A stretch of 10,504 nt of DNA, taken from contig CALIXC010000027.1 in NCBI GenBank assembly GCA_938046755.1, forward strand, positions 1-10,504, read 5' to 3'. A program made the position numbers and the translations under genes. Under the pieces are notes generated by a model that was given only the letters and a program-made list of their open reading frames with translations, was not told the origin of the DNA and did not search any database. This DNA comes from an uncultured Lautropia sp. (GTDB taxonomy: Bacteria > Pseudomonadota > Gammaproteobacteria > Burkholderiales > Burkholderiaceae_E). Positions 1 to 6,592 of this stretch are shown here, one piece after another (within the stretch, counting starts at the first letter, position 1; every line of letters starts with the position of its first letter).

Positions 1-934
1 TTTTGCAGAAGCAGCGCGCACGGCTGCCTCGCCACCGGCAGCCCCCTGGGCCGATGGTGCAACACCGCGCGAGCCCCCCTCACTGGCCGCCCGGGCCCAG
101 GTACGGGAGGTCACCAACCTGCCTGCCGGCGGCCTTCAGGCGCGGCTAGAGATCGACCATGCTTCCTGGGACGCCCGCATCGCCCCGGTTCACACGCTCA
201 TCATCCTTCAACTTCAGCCATCATCGCAGAATCACGAACTGGATGAAAACGCGCGCGCACCATGGCCGGAAGCGGATGCCACACGATACACCGCCGCGGC
301 CCCCAGACACACCGCCGCAACCTCTCCCCCCCCTGCTGCGCCAACCACTGTGGGCACTGCCGCCACTTCCGCCGCCCCCCTGCACGCCCGCTTCCGCCTG
401 ACCGAAACCCTGCGCCCCGGTGCGGCCGAGACACTCGCCCGACTGCGGGCCGACGGCATGCAGTGCCGCATCGTCTCGGGCGACCATCCCGAGCGTGTGA
501 CCGATATCGCACGGCAACTGGGCCTTGCTCCGGGCGAGCAGCGCGCCGGCGCCCGCCCGGAAGACAAGCTCGACCTCATGCACGATTTCCAGCAGCAGGG
601 CCGGCGCGTCACCATGGTGGGCGACGGCGTCAACGACGCCCCGGTGCTCAGCCGAGCCGATGTCTCGGTCTCGCTGGCCAGCGCCGCCCCGCTGGCCCAG
701 CACCATGCCGACATCCTGCTGCTGTCCGAACGCCTGGACGGCCTGCTGGCGGCCCGCGATGCCGCCCGTCGTGCCCTTCGCATCGTCCACCAGAACCTGA
801 TCTTCTCCTGCCTCTACAATGTCCTGGCCATCCCGCTGGCCGCCGTCGGCCTGGTACCGCCCTGGTTGGCGGGCCTGGGCATGGCCAGCAGCTCACTGGT
901 GGTGGTGCTCAACGCGCTACGCGCCGCCCGCTGA
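1..934 (+). CDS. ccoI: Copper-transporting P1B-type ATPase CcoI, C-terminal part (5' end outside window)
   Basis: The reading frame is open from position 2 to the TGA at 932-934, giving the last 310 residues of a P-type ATPase. Its N-terminal metal-binding domain, first membrane helices and DKTGT phosphorylation site lie upstream. Visible are the end of the nucleotide-binding domain (EVTNLPAGGLQ, about nt 107-140), the phosphorylation-domain motifs SGDHPE (from 476), PEDK (near 560) and GDGVNDAP (620-643), and the last two membrane helices with YN..P and a GMASSSLVVVLNALR-like end. This family moves Cu(I) across the inner membrane; CcoI supplies copper for the CuB centre of cbb3 oxidase. The position next to ccoS and ccoN fixes this assignment over a CopA copper-efflux pump. 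The stretch from about 145 to 370 is unusually rich in Ala, Pro and Thr and lacks the RLGR-type motif expected there. The GTG at 350 is an internal codon, not a start. Confidence 0.92.
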   Translation, partial: FAEAARTAASPPAAPWADGATPREPPSLAARAQVREVTNLPAGGLQARLEIDHASWDARIAPVHTLIILQLQPSSQNHELDENARAPWPEADATRYTAAAPRHTAATSPPPAAPTTVGTAATSAAPLHARFRLTETLRPGAAETLARLRADGMQCRIVSGDHPERVTDIARQLGLAPGEQRAGARPEDKLDLMHDFQQQGRRVTMVGDGVNDAPVLSRADVSVSLASAAPLAQHHADILLLSERLDGLLAARDAARRALRIVHQNLIFSCLYNVLAIPLAAVGLVPPWLAGLGMASSSLVVVLNALRAAR

Positions 935-942
935 CCCTCATC

Positions 943-1179
943 ATGGACATCCTCTACACCCTCATTCCCCTGTCCGTCGTCCTGGTGTTTGCCATCCTGG
1001 CCGCCCTGGCCTGGGCCGTGCATGCCGGCCAGTTCGAGGACCTGGACGCCGAGGCTGAACGGATCCTGCTGGATGACGACCGGCCGTCCGCGGCGCCATC
1101 GGCCGAAGCGCCTGCCCCCACCACGGCCATGCCGAAGGCCGCTCCTCAGCCGGCCGCGCCACCTGCTGCCGGGCACTAA
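943..1179 (+). CDS. ccoS: cbb3 oxidase maturation protein CcoS
   Basis: This is a 78-residue membrane protein starting 8 bases after the ccoI stop, so the two are surely co-transcribed. One N-terminal helix (residues 4-26) is followed by the family signature GQFEDLDAEAERILLDDD (residues 29-46). CcoS is a small inner-membrane protein needed for insertion of cofactors into the CcoN subunit; its exact chemistry is not settled. Most CcoS proteins end soon after the acidic motif. This one carries about 30 further residues made mostly of Ala and Pro, probably a disordered tail. I see no clear Shine-Dalgarno sequence, so it may depend on translational coupling to ccoI. A longer in-frame reading starting at ATG 262 overlaps ccoI in another frame and is not believable as protein. 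Confidence 0.93.
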   Translation: MDILYTLIPLSVVLVFAILAALAWAVHAGQFEDLDAEAERILLDDDRPSAAPSAEAPAPTTAMPKAAPQPAAPPAAGH

Positions 1180-1330
1180 TCCGACCCGTTACGGCCCTCC
1201 TCCCTGCCGCCAGAGCATGCCTGCCGACCTGGCGAAGATCCACTCGGACACCCGACCAGACACCCCGACAAGCCTCCATCCGGACCACCTTGTCAGTCAC
1301 CACCCCTACACTGTCGCACGGACAATACGT

Positions 1331-1350
1331 CTTTCACGTCCTTTCACATC
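1331..1350 (+). repeat. Two tandem copies of a 10-base unit
   Basis: CTTTCACGTC (1331-1340) is followed directly by CTTTCACATC (1341-1350), with one mismatch. It lies about 70 bases upstream of the FNR box. It could be an operator or chance; nothing in the sequence decides. Confidence 0.5.
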
Positions 1351-1418
1351 GCGCCCGGCAACGGCTTCCAGCCGTCCAGCGGCTTCACACGCGCACCGCG
1401 CCCTCGGGGGTGTCACAC

Positions 1419-1432
1419 TTGACTTATATCAA
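1419..1432 (+). promoter_or_regulatory. FNR/ANR box driving ccoN
   Basis: TTGAC-TTAT-ATCAA matches the FNR consensus TTGAT-N4-ATCAA at 9 of 10 fixed bases. A class II FNR promoter, with the box centred near -41.5, puts the start of transcription near 1466-1467. A weak -10 element, CATCAT (1454-1459, 4 of 6 matches), sits where this predicts. The box faces ccoN, which starts about 245 bases downstream. FNR-activated ccoNOQP is well established in other proteobacteria, and fnr itself is in this window. Confidence 0.85.
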
Positions 1433-1525
1433 GGCGATCTTTCAGATATAAACCATCATAGCCAACAAGGGATTTTCTGAGCAAATTCGCCCCGGCTTGC
1501 GCATTCTCTCGTCACGAGACATCCG

Positions 1526-1546
1526 CTCCAGCGTGGAGACGCTCCA
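1526..1546 (+). other. Mutually exclusive hairpins in the ccoN leader
   Basis: The order is CTCCA-GCG-TGGAG-ACG-CTCCA. The central TGGAG (1534-1538) can pair with the left copy (1526-1530) or the right copy (1542-1546), each time with a 3-base loop. Such an arrangement permits two alternative folds, but both stems are only 5 bp, so a role is not certain. Confidence 0.45.
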
Positions 1547-1587
1547 GCCGCTGCCCGCATTTCTCCGGACATCACCGACAGGCCCAT

Positions 1588-1654
1588 GAGGTGGCCTGGA
1601 CAGGCGCCGCTCTCACCTATCGAGGGCAAGCGGTCTGTCCAGGCCTCCTTTTTT
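1588..1654 (+). terminator. Terminator-like hairpin in the ccoN leader
   Basis: GGCCTGGACAG (1593-1603) pairs perfectly over 11 bp with CTGTCCAGGCC (1635-1645). Beyond one T-T mismatch the stem gains GAGG against CCTT (1588-1591 with 1647-1650), and inside the loop CCGCT (1607-1611) pairs with AGCGG (1629-1633). Six T follow at 1649-1654. This has the form of an intrinsic terminator, yet it lies downstream of the FNR promoter and 58 bases before ccoN. It would therefore end a transcript of about 190 bases or act as an attenuator. A competing pairing of AGGCC (1580-1584) with GGCCT (1593-1597) would open the left arm. Confidence 0.7.
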
Positions 1655-1712
1655 CATCGCCGTCCGCAACACTCATCGCGCCTCTGGCGCGCCTTCGCCG
1701 GCTTATTACGAC

Positions 1713-3191
1713 ATGACTACATCACCCCCCATCGCGTGGAACGACCGCGTCGTCCGCCAGTTTTCCATCATGACCATCGTCTGGGGCGTGGTGGGCATGA
1801 CGCTGGGCGTCTACATCGCTGCCGAGCTCGCCTTCCCGGCGCTCAACATGGGAATCCCTTGGCTGAGCTTCGGCCGGCTGCGCCCGCTGCATACCAATGC
1901 AGTCATCTTCGCCTTCGGGGGCTGCGGCCTCATGGCCACCGCCTATCACACCGTGCAGCGCACCTCACAGGTGCCGCTGTTCGCGCCCAAGCTGGCCGCG
2001 TTCTCCTTCTGGGGCTGGCAGGCCGTCATCATCGGCGCCATCATCTCCCTGCCCCTGGGCTACACCCAGTCCAAGGAGTACGCCGAGATGGAATGGCCTC
2101 TTGACCTGCTGATCGCTGCCGTCTGGGTGGCCTTCGCCATCGTCTTCTTCGGCACTATCGTCAAGCGCAAGGTCAAGCACATCTACGTCGCCAACTGGTT
2201 CTACGGCGGCTTCATCCTGGCCGTGGCGCTCCTGCACATCGTCAACAACGTCTCCATCCCAGCCGGCCTCATGAAGTCCTATCCGGTCTACGGTGGCGTG
2301 CAGGACGCCATGGTGCAATGGTGGTATGGCCACAATGCGGTGGGCTTCTTCCTGACCGCCGGCTTCCTGGGCATGATGTACTACTTCGTGCCCAAGCAGA
2401 TCGGTCGCCCCATCTACTCGTACCGCCTGTCCATCGTCCACTTCTGGGCGCTGATCTTCACCTACATGTGGGCGGGTCCGCACCACCTGCACTACACCGC
2501 CCTGCCCGACTGGACCCAGTCGCTGGGCATGGTCTTTTCGCTCATCCTGTTCGCACCGTCCTGGGGCGGCATGATCAACGGCATCATGACCCTGTCGGGT
2601 GCATGGCACCGTCTGCGTGAAGATCCCATCCTGCGCTTCCTGATTGTGGCCCTGTCCTTCTACGGCATGTCCACCTTCGAAGGCCCGATGATGGCCATCA
2701 AGACCGTCAACGCGCTGTCGCACTACACGGACTGGACCATCGGTCACGTTCACTCCGGCGCGCTGGGCTGGGTCGGTCTCATCACCATGGGCAGCCTCTA
2801 CTACCTGATCCCGCGCCTCTGGGGCCGTGACCGGATGTACAGCACCAACCTGATCGAGCTGCACTTCTGGCTGGCCACCATCGGCATCGCCCTGTATGCC
2901 ATCGCCCTGTGGGTGGCCGGCATCACCCAGGGTCTGATGTGGCGCGCCCTGGAGCCGGACGGCACGCTGACCTACACCTTCGCCGAGTCGGTCAAGGCCA
3001 GCTTCCCGTACTACGTGGTTCGCCTGATCGGTGGCGTGCTCTACCTGAGCGGCATGATCGTCATGGCCTACAACGTCTGGCGTACCGTGCGTGGCGACAC
3101 CAAGGCCTCCGCGCTGCCCGCTACGGTCGAGACCAGCACCCCGGTCACCCCCGCTGCTCCCCAACTGAACACCGCCAGCCAGAGCCACTGA
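1713..3191 (+). CDS. ccoN: cbb3-type cytochrome c oxidase subunit I (CcoN)
   Basis: CcoN is the catalytic subunit of the high-affinity terminal oxidase. It reduces oxygen to water at a haem b3-CuB centre in the inner membrane and pumps protons. The 492-residue protein has about 12 membrane helices and all the expected key residues: H60 and H347 as low-spin haem b ligands, H207, H257 and H258 as CuB ligands (WWYGHN and WAGPHHLHY), Y251 as the tyrosine cross-linked to H207, H345 as haem b3 ligand (GHVHSG), and E323 in TFEGP. The numbering is the same as in the Pseudomonas stutzeri enzyme, which supports the start at ATG 1713. No Shine-Dalgarno sequence is visible before this ATG. The tail after about residue 465 is Ala-, Thr- and Pro-rich. 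It heads the ccoNOQPG operon under FNR control. Confidence 0.98.
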   Translation: MTTSPPIAWNDRVVRQFSIMTIVWGVVGMTLGVYIAAELAFPALNMGIPWLSFGRLRPLHTNAVIFAFGGCGLMATAYHTVQRTSQVPLFAPKLAAFSFWGWQAVIIGAIISLPLGYTQSKEYAEMEWPLDLLIAAVWVAFAIVFFGTIVKRKVKHIYVANWFYGGFILAVALLHIVNNVSIPAGLMKSYPVYGGVQDAMVQWWYGHNAVGFFLTAGFLGMMYYFVPKQIGRPIYSYRLSIVHFWALIFTYMWAGPHHLHYTALPDWTQSLGMVFSLILFAPSWGGMINGIMTLSGAWHRLREDPILRFLIVALSFYGMSTFEGPMMAIKTVNALSHYTDWTIGHVHSGALGWVGLITMGSLYYLIPRLWGRDRMYSTNLIELHFWLATIGIALYAIALWVAGITQGLMWRALEPDGTLTYTFAESVKASFPYYVVRLIGGVLYLSGMIVMAYNVWRTVRGDTKASALPATVETSTPVTPAAPQLNTASQSH

Positions 3192-3223
3192 ACCGGCAGG
3201 CGCCCTGCCCCGCAGAACCTTCC

Positions 3224-3249
3224 GTGTGCTGGTCTCCGGACCGGCACAC
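3224..3249 (+). other. Very stable intercistronic hairpin between ccoN and ccoO
   Basis: GTGTGC-T-GGTC pairs with GACC-G-GCACAC over 11 bp, including one G-T wobble, around the tetraloop TCCG closed by C-G. That is the cUNCGg type, known for exceptional stability. GCCCT (3202-3206) and AGGGC (3250-3254) may add an outer helix. There is no T-run, so termination is unlikely. A role in mRNA processing or in protecting the ccoN message is possible. Confidence 0.65.
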
Positions 3250-3277
3250 AGGGCAGCTGCGCGCATAAAGCCCCTTC

Positions 3278-3282
3278 GAGGA
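3278..3282 (+). promoter_or_regulatory. Ribosome binding site of ccoO
   Basis: GAGGA lies 7 bases before the ATG at 3290. It is a clear Shine-Dalgarno sequence, unlike the situation at ccoN. Confidence 0.8.
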
Positions 3283-3289
3283 AGCTTCG

Positions 3290-3904
3290 ATGAAACTCTC
3301 ACACGAACAAATTGAAACCAACCCCTGGCTGATGATCGTCCTGATCGTGCTGGTGGTGTCGGTCGGTGGCCTGGTTCAGATCGTGCCGCTCTTCTTCCAG
3401 CGTTCCACCACCGAGCCGCTGCCGGGCATGACCCCGCCCAGCGCCCTGCAGGTGGCTGGCCGCGACATCTTCGTGCGCGAGGGCTGCTACAACTGCCACT
3501 CGCAGATGGTCCGTCCGTTCCGTGCCGAAACGCTGCGCTACGGCCCCTACTCGGTGGCTGGCGAGTCCGTCTGGGATCACCCCTTCCAGTGGGGCAGCAA
3601 GCGCACCGGTCCGGACCTAGCCCGTGTCGGCGGCCGCTACAGCGACGACTGGCACCGTGCCCACCTGCACAACCCGCGTGACGTGGTGCCCGAGTCCAAC
3701 ATGCCCGCCTACCCCTGGCTGGAAGAAACCCCGGTGGACCAGAGCAGCATCGTCCGTCACATGAAAGCGCTGCGTAGCGTCGGCGTCCCCTTCAGCGACG
3801 AATCCATCAATGGTGCGGTCGAGGAGCTCGAGGGCAAGACCGAACAGGATGCCCTGATCGCCTTCCTGCAAGGTCTGGGCCGCGTCCGTCCGCAGAACCA
3901 GTGA
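3290..3904 (+). CDS. ccoO: cbb3-type cytochrome c oxidase subunit II, monohaem cytochrome c (CcoO)
   Basis: CcoO passes electrons from CcoP to the CcoN active site. The 204-residue protein has an N-terminal membrane anchor (about residues 13-35) and a periplasmic cytochrome c domain with the haem-binding motif CYNCH (C66, C69, H70). M138 in ESNMPAYPWL is the likely second axial ligand. The motifs GPYSVAGESVWDHPFQWGSKRTGPDLARVGGRYS and HLHNPRDVVP-type stretches (residues about 85-135) are typical of the family and the length is normal. The start at ATG 3290 is backed by a good ribosome binding site and by the family's usual N-terminus. It lies 98 bases after ccoN and 14 bases before ccoQ in the same operon. 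Confidence 0.97.
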   Translation: MKLSHEQIETNPWLMIVLIVLVVSVGGLVQIVPLFFQRSTTEPLPGMTPPSALQVAGRDIFVREGCYNCHSQMVRPFRAETLRYGPYSVAGESVWDHPFQWGSKRTGPDLARVGGRYSDDWHRAHLHNPRDVVPESNMPAYPWLEETPVDQSSIVRHMKALRSVGVPFSDESINGAVEELEGKTEQDALIAFLQGLGRVRPQNQ

Positions 3905-3906
3905 AC

Positions 3907-3911
3907 GGAGG
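3907..3911 (+). promoter_or_regulatory. Ribosome binding site that fixes the TTG start of ccoQ
   Basis: GGAGG lies 7 bases before the TTG at 3919, just after the ccoO stop. The alternative GTG at 3931 is too far away (19 bases) and would remove the conserved N-terminus. Confidence 0.8.
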
Positions 3912-3918
3912 GACAGTC

Positions 3919-4074
3919 TTGGACTTCAACGTGATTCGGGGTGTCCTCACCCTGCTGTTCCTCATCTTCTTCCTGGGCGTCATCGTCTACGCCTGGTCCA
4001 AGAAAAACAAGGCCCGCTTCGACGAAGCCGCCATGCTTCCCCTGAACGAACCCAACGAGAGAAAAAATGGCTGA
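3919..4074 (+). CDS. ccoQ: cbb3-type oxidase small subunit CcoQ (TTG start)
   Basis: This small gene encodes 51 residues starting at a TTG codon. The product begins MDFNVIRG, has one membrane helix (about residues 8-26), then the family signature AWSKKNKARFDEAAMLP (residues 26-42) and a short polar tail. CcoQ is a single-span subunit that stabilises the assembled cbb3 complex. A strong GGAGG supports the TTG start, and the N-terminal MD-N--R pattern fits known CcoQ proteins. Its end overlaps ccoP by 8 bases (4067-4074), so ccoP translation is probably coupled to it. Size, signature and place between ccoO and ccoP make the assignment firm. Confidence 0.94.
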   Translation: MDFNVIRGVLTLLFLIFFLGVIVYAWSKKNKARFDEAAMLPLNEPNERKNG

Positions 4075-4972
4075 TTTCGTATCCGACTTCTGGTCATACT
4101 ACGTCATCGTACTGACCATTCTCAGCCTGCTGTTCTGTCTGTTCGTTCTGATCGCAAACAGCCGCAGGCCCGCCCCCACGCCGGACAACACCACCGGCCA
4201 CGTCTGGGACGGTGACATCCGTGAGGCCAACAACCCCCTGCCCCGCTGGTGGATGGGCCTCTACCTCATCTGCACCTTCTTCGCCATCGGCTACCTGATC
4301 TACTACCCTGGCATGGGTGATTTCAAGGGCGCCGGCGGCTGGACCTCGATCGGCCAGTACCACAAAGAGCGCGCCCAGGTGGAAGCCACGCTCGGCCCCA
4401 TCTACGCCAAGTTCGCCGGCCAGACGCCCGATCAGCTCAAGACCAACCCCGACGCGCTCGCCATCGGCCAGCGTCTCTTCCTGAACAACTGCGCCCAGTG
4501 CCACGGTGCAGATGCCCGGGGCAGCCGCCACTTCCCGAACCTGACCGATGGCGATTGGCTGCACGGTGGTGATGCCGAGACGATCGTCGAGACCATCACG
4601 GAAGGCCGTCACGGCATCATGCCGCCGCAGGCCGCCGCCTTCGACAGCCCGGCCGACATCGAGAACACTGCGCAGTACGTGCTGTCGCTGTCCGGCTCGG
4701 CCACCGACCCCATCAAGGCCCAGAAAGGCAAGAAAGGCTTCCAGACCTGCGCTGCCTGCCATGGTCCCGACGGCAAGGGCAACCAGGACGTGGGTGCCCC
4801 CAACCTCACCGACCGCATCTGGCTGCACGGTGGCGGTCTGAAGGGTGTCATGCACGCCATCAACAATGGCTTTGACAGCCAGATGCCGGCTCACAAGGAC
4901 CTGTTCACCAAGGAACAGATCGATGTGCTGGCTGCTTACGTGATGTCGCTGTCCAACCCGAAGAAGAACTGA
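4067..4972 (+). CDS. ccoP: cbb3-type cytochrome c oxidase subunit III, dihaem cytochrome c (CcoP)
   Basis: CcoP is the entry point for electrons from soluble cytochrome c into the oxidase. The 301-residue protein has two N-terminal membrane helices (about residues 9-30 and 62-80) linked by the signature HVWDGDIREANNPLPRWW. Two periplasmic cytochrome c domains follow, with haem motifs CAQCH (C142, C145, H146) and CAACH (C228, C231, H232). The likely axial methionines are M185 in GIMPP and M273 in SQMPAH. Repeated LTD..WLHGG segments after each haem site show the internal duplication typical of the family. Start ATG 4067 overlaps the end of ccoQ; ccoG begins 4 bases after the stop. Confidence 0.97.
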   Translation: MADFVSDFWSYYVIVLTILSLLFCLFVLIANSRRPAPTPDNTTGHVWDGDIREANNPLPRWWMGLYLICTFFAIGYLIYYPGMGDFKGAGGWTSIGQYHKERAQVEATLGPIYAKFAGQTPDQLKTNPDALAIGQRLFLNNCAQCHGADARGSRHFPNLTDGDWLHGGDAETIVETITEGRHGIMPPQAAAFDSPADIENTAQYVLSLSGSATDPIKAQKGKKGFQTCAACHGPDGKGNQDVGAPNLTDRIWLHGGGLKGVMHAINNGFDSQMPAHKDLFTKEQIDVLAAYVMSLSNPKKN

Positions 4973-4976
4973 TCCC

Positions 4977-6491
4977 GTGGAACCCGAAACCCGCGTCATC
5001 CAAGTCCACCGCAACCGCTCGACGACCGGCACAGGCAAAGCCAAGACAGCGGCTGCACAGGCTGCAGCCAACGAGGCTGGCAAGGAAGGGGGGCTGTTCT
5101 CCAGCTACTCGGCGCGGGTCAAGATCCAGCCCCGCTCGGTGCGTGGTCGCTACGACAATCTCCGGATTGCCGCCGTGATCATCACCCAGCTGGTCTTCTA
5201 CGGGCTGCCCTGGCTGCAGTGGAACGGCCGTCAGGCCGTCCTCTTCGACCTGGACGCCCGCAAGTTCCACCTCTTCGGTACCGTGCTCTGGCCGCAGGAC
5301 TTCGTCTATCTGGCGGGCCTGCTGGTCTTCTGTGCCCTCACCCTCTTCTTCGTCACCGCCGTGGCCGGGCGGGTCTGGTGCGGCTACTCCTGTCCGCAGA
5401 CGGTCTACACCGAGATCTTCATGTGGATCGAGGCCAAGCTGGAGGGTGACCGCGCCAAGCGTCGCAAGCTTGATGCCGCCCCGATGTCCTGGTACAAGTT
5501 CCGCGTGCGCGGTACCAAGCACCTGCTGTGGGTGCTGGTGTCGCTCTTCACCGGCTTCACCCTCATCGGCTACTTCGCCCCCATCCGCGAGCTGCCTGCC
5601 CAGATCATCGGCATGGAGCTGGGCCCGTGGCAGTGGTTCTGGTTCCTCTTCTATTCCTTTGCCCTGTGGGGCAATGCCGGCTTCCTGCGCGAGCAGGTCT
5701 GCACCTACATGTGTCCATACGCCCGTTTCCAGGGTGCGATGTTCGACAAGGACACGATGATCATCACCTACGACAAGGAACGGGGTGATCCGCGCGGCTC
5801 ACGTTCCAAGAAGGCCGATCCCAGTGCCCTGGGGCTGGGCAGCTGCATCGACTGCGGCCTGTGCGTCGAGGTCTGCCCCACCGGCATCGACATCCGTGAC
5901 GGCCTGCAGTACCAGTGCATCAGCTGCGCTGCCTGTGTGGACGTGTGCAACGACGTCATGGACAAGATGTCCTACCCGCGAGGTCTCATCCGCTACACCA
6001 CCGAGAACGCCCTCGCCAACCACCTCGACACCAAGGCCACCGCCAAGCGGGTGCTGCGCCCGCGCGTGCTCGCCTACGCGGCCCTGCTGCTGGCACTGGC
6101 CGGCTTCCTGGTCGGCTCGCTGGCCACCCGCAACCCGCTGCGTGTCGACGTGATCCGCGACCGTGCCTCGCTGGCGCGCTTTGCCGACAACGGTGATATC
6201 GAGAACACCTATACCCTGCAGCTGATGAACGCCAGTGAGCGTCCCCTGGTGTTGGAGCTGAGCGCAAGCGGCCTGCCCGGCCTACGCATCGCCGGCCAGA
6301 ACCGCATCGAGGTGCCTGCGGCCTCCAACCGTCTGGTGCCCATCGCCCTGCAGCTGCCGGCCGACACCGACCAGCGCCCCGGCTCGCATCCCATCAAGAT
6401 CGAGGTCACCCCGGTGAACCCTCCGGATCAGGAGGATGGCCCCAGCGCTTCAGCACGCAACGAAGACAGCATCTTCATGGTGCCCCGCTGA
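4977..6491 (+). CDS. ccoG: Polyferredoxin-type cupric reductase CcoG, cbb3 oxidase assembly
   Basis: CcoG (FixG/RdxA) is an inner-membrane iron-sulfur protein; in Rhodobacter it reduces Cu(II) to Cu(I) for the cbb3 copper centre. The 504-residue protein has a positively charged, Ala-rich N-terminus, membrane helices at about 64-80, 108-130, 182-200, 218-232 and 364-382, cysteine pairs C135/C139 (CGYSCPQTVYTEIFMWIE) and C242/C246 (CTYMCPYARFQG), and an 8-cysteine ferredoxin domain for two [4Fe-4S] clusters (C290, C293, C296, C300 and C314, C317, C320, C324). The C-terminal 120 residues fit the Ig-like FixG accessory domain. The GTG start at 4977 lies 4 bases after ccoP with only a weak purine stretch ahead of it; no other start gives the full N-terminus. 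It closes the operon before a terminator-like hairpin. Confidence 0.95.
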   Translation: MEPETRVIQVHRNRSTTGTGKAKTAAAQAAANEAGKEGGLFSSYSARVKIQPRSVRGRYDNLRIAAVIITQLVFYGLPWLQWNGRQAVLFDLDARKFHLFGTVLWPQDFVYLAGLLVFCALTLFFVTAVAGRVWCGYSCPQTVYTEIFMWIEAKLEGDRAKRRKLDAAPMSWYKFRVRGTKHLLWVLVSLFTGFTLIGYFAPIRELPAQIIGMELGPWQWFWFLFYSFALWGNAGFLREQVCTYMCPYARFQGAMFDKDTMIITYDKERGDPRGSRSKKADPSALGLGSCIDCGLCVEVCPTGIDIRDGLQYQCISCAACVDVCNDVMDKMSYPRGLIRYTTENALANHLDTKATAKRVLRPRVLAYAALLLALAGFLVGSLATRNPLRVDVIRDRASLARFADNGDIENTYTLQLMNASERPLVLELSASGLPGLRIAGQNRIEVPAASNRLVPIALQLPADTDQRPGSHPIKIEVTPVNPPDQEDGPSASARNEDSIFMVPR

Positions 6492-6507
6492 TCTCCGGCT
6501 TCACATA

Positions 6508-6537
6508 GATTCACGGTTGCACCCTGCACTGTGAATC
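6508..6537 (+). other. Hairpin after ccoG
   Basis: GATTCAC (6508-6514) pairs with GTGAATC (6531-6537). An inner TGCA (6518-6521) pairs with TGCA (6525-6528) around a CCC loop, with a small bulge between. No T-run follows, so it is more likely a 3'-end stabiliser than a terminator. Confidence 0.5.
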
Positions 6538-6559
6538 CTGCCGGAATTAACATCCCGCC

Positions 6560-6592
6560 AGGGCGGCCACTCCCCTATCGGCCGCCCTTCTC
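6560..6592 (+). terminator. Probable intrinsic terminator of the ccoNOQPG operon
   Basis: GGGCGGCC (6561-6568) pairs perfectly with GGCCGCCC (6580-6587); an outer A-T pair (6560/6588) makes 9 bp around an 11-base loop. The tail TTCTC is only moderately T-rich, so some readthrough into ccoH is likely. Confidence 0.65.

Larger units (their letters stand above)
1180..1712 (+). other. 533-base control region between ccoS and ccoN
   Basis: No credible gene lies here: the open frames crossing it have no family resemblance and overlap real genes in the wrong frame. In order, it holds a 10-base near-perfect tandem repeat (1331-1350); a 6-bp hairpin with a 3-base loop (1361-1375) with no T-run; the FNR box (1419-1432) and weak -10 element; a 5-bp hairpin (1507-1519); two mutually exclusive 5-bp hairpins (1526-1546); and a long terminator-like hairpin with six T (1588-1654). 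A final 58 bases lead to the ccoN ATG without a Shine-Dalgarno sequence. I found no recognisable terminator for ccoIS between 1180 and the FNR box. Confidence 0.8.

Noticed and set aside
350..352. A GTG that could be taken as the start of a 194-residue protein
   Set aside because: The frame continues open upstream to position 2 with nucleotide-binding-domain sequence, so this is an internal valine codon of ccoI.
262..942. In-frame upstream extension of ccoS to 305 codons
   Set aside because: The extension overlaps ccoI in another frame and reads as Arg/Pro-rich sequence with no domain; the real CcoS begins at 943 with its membrane helix.
1361..1375. A 6-bp hairpin with a TCC loop, considered as the ccoIS terminator
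   Set aside because: It is not followed by a T-run and the stem is short.
1586..2104. A 172-codon open frame crossing the ccoN leader
   Set aside because: Most of it overlaps ccoN in a different frame and its product is Arg/His/Pro-rich without family features.
1965..3302. A 445-codon open frame on the minus strand opposite ccoN and ccoO
   Set aside because: It lies antisense to a fully conserved ccoN, its product is rich in Gly, Asp, His and Val with no family resemblance, and such shadows are common in high-GC genes.
4094..5083. A 329-codon open frame on the minus strand opposite ccoP and the start of ccoG
   Set aside because: It is antisense to ccoP with its two haem sites and has no recognisable domain, so it is a composition shadow.
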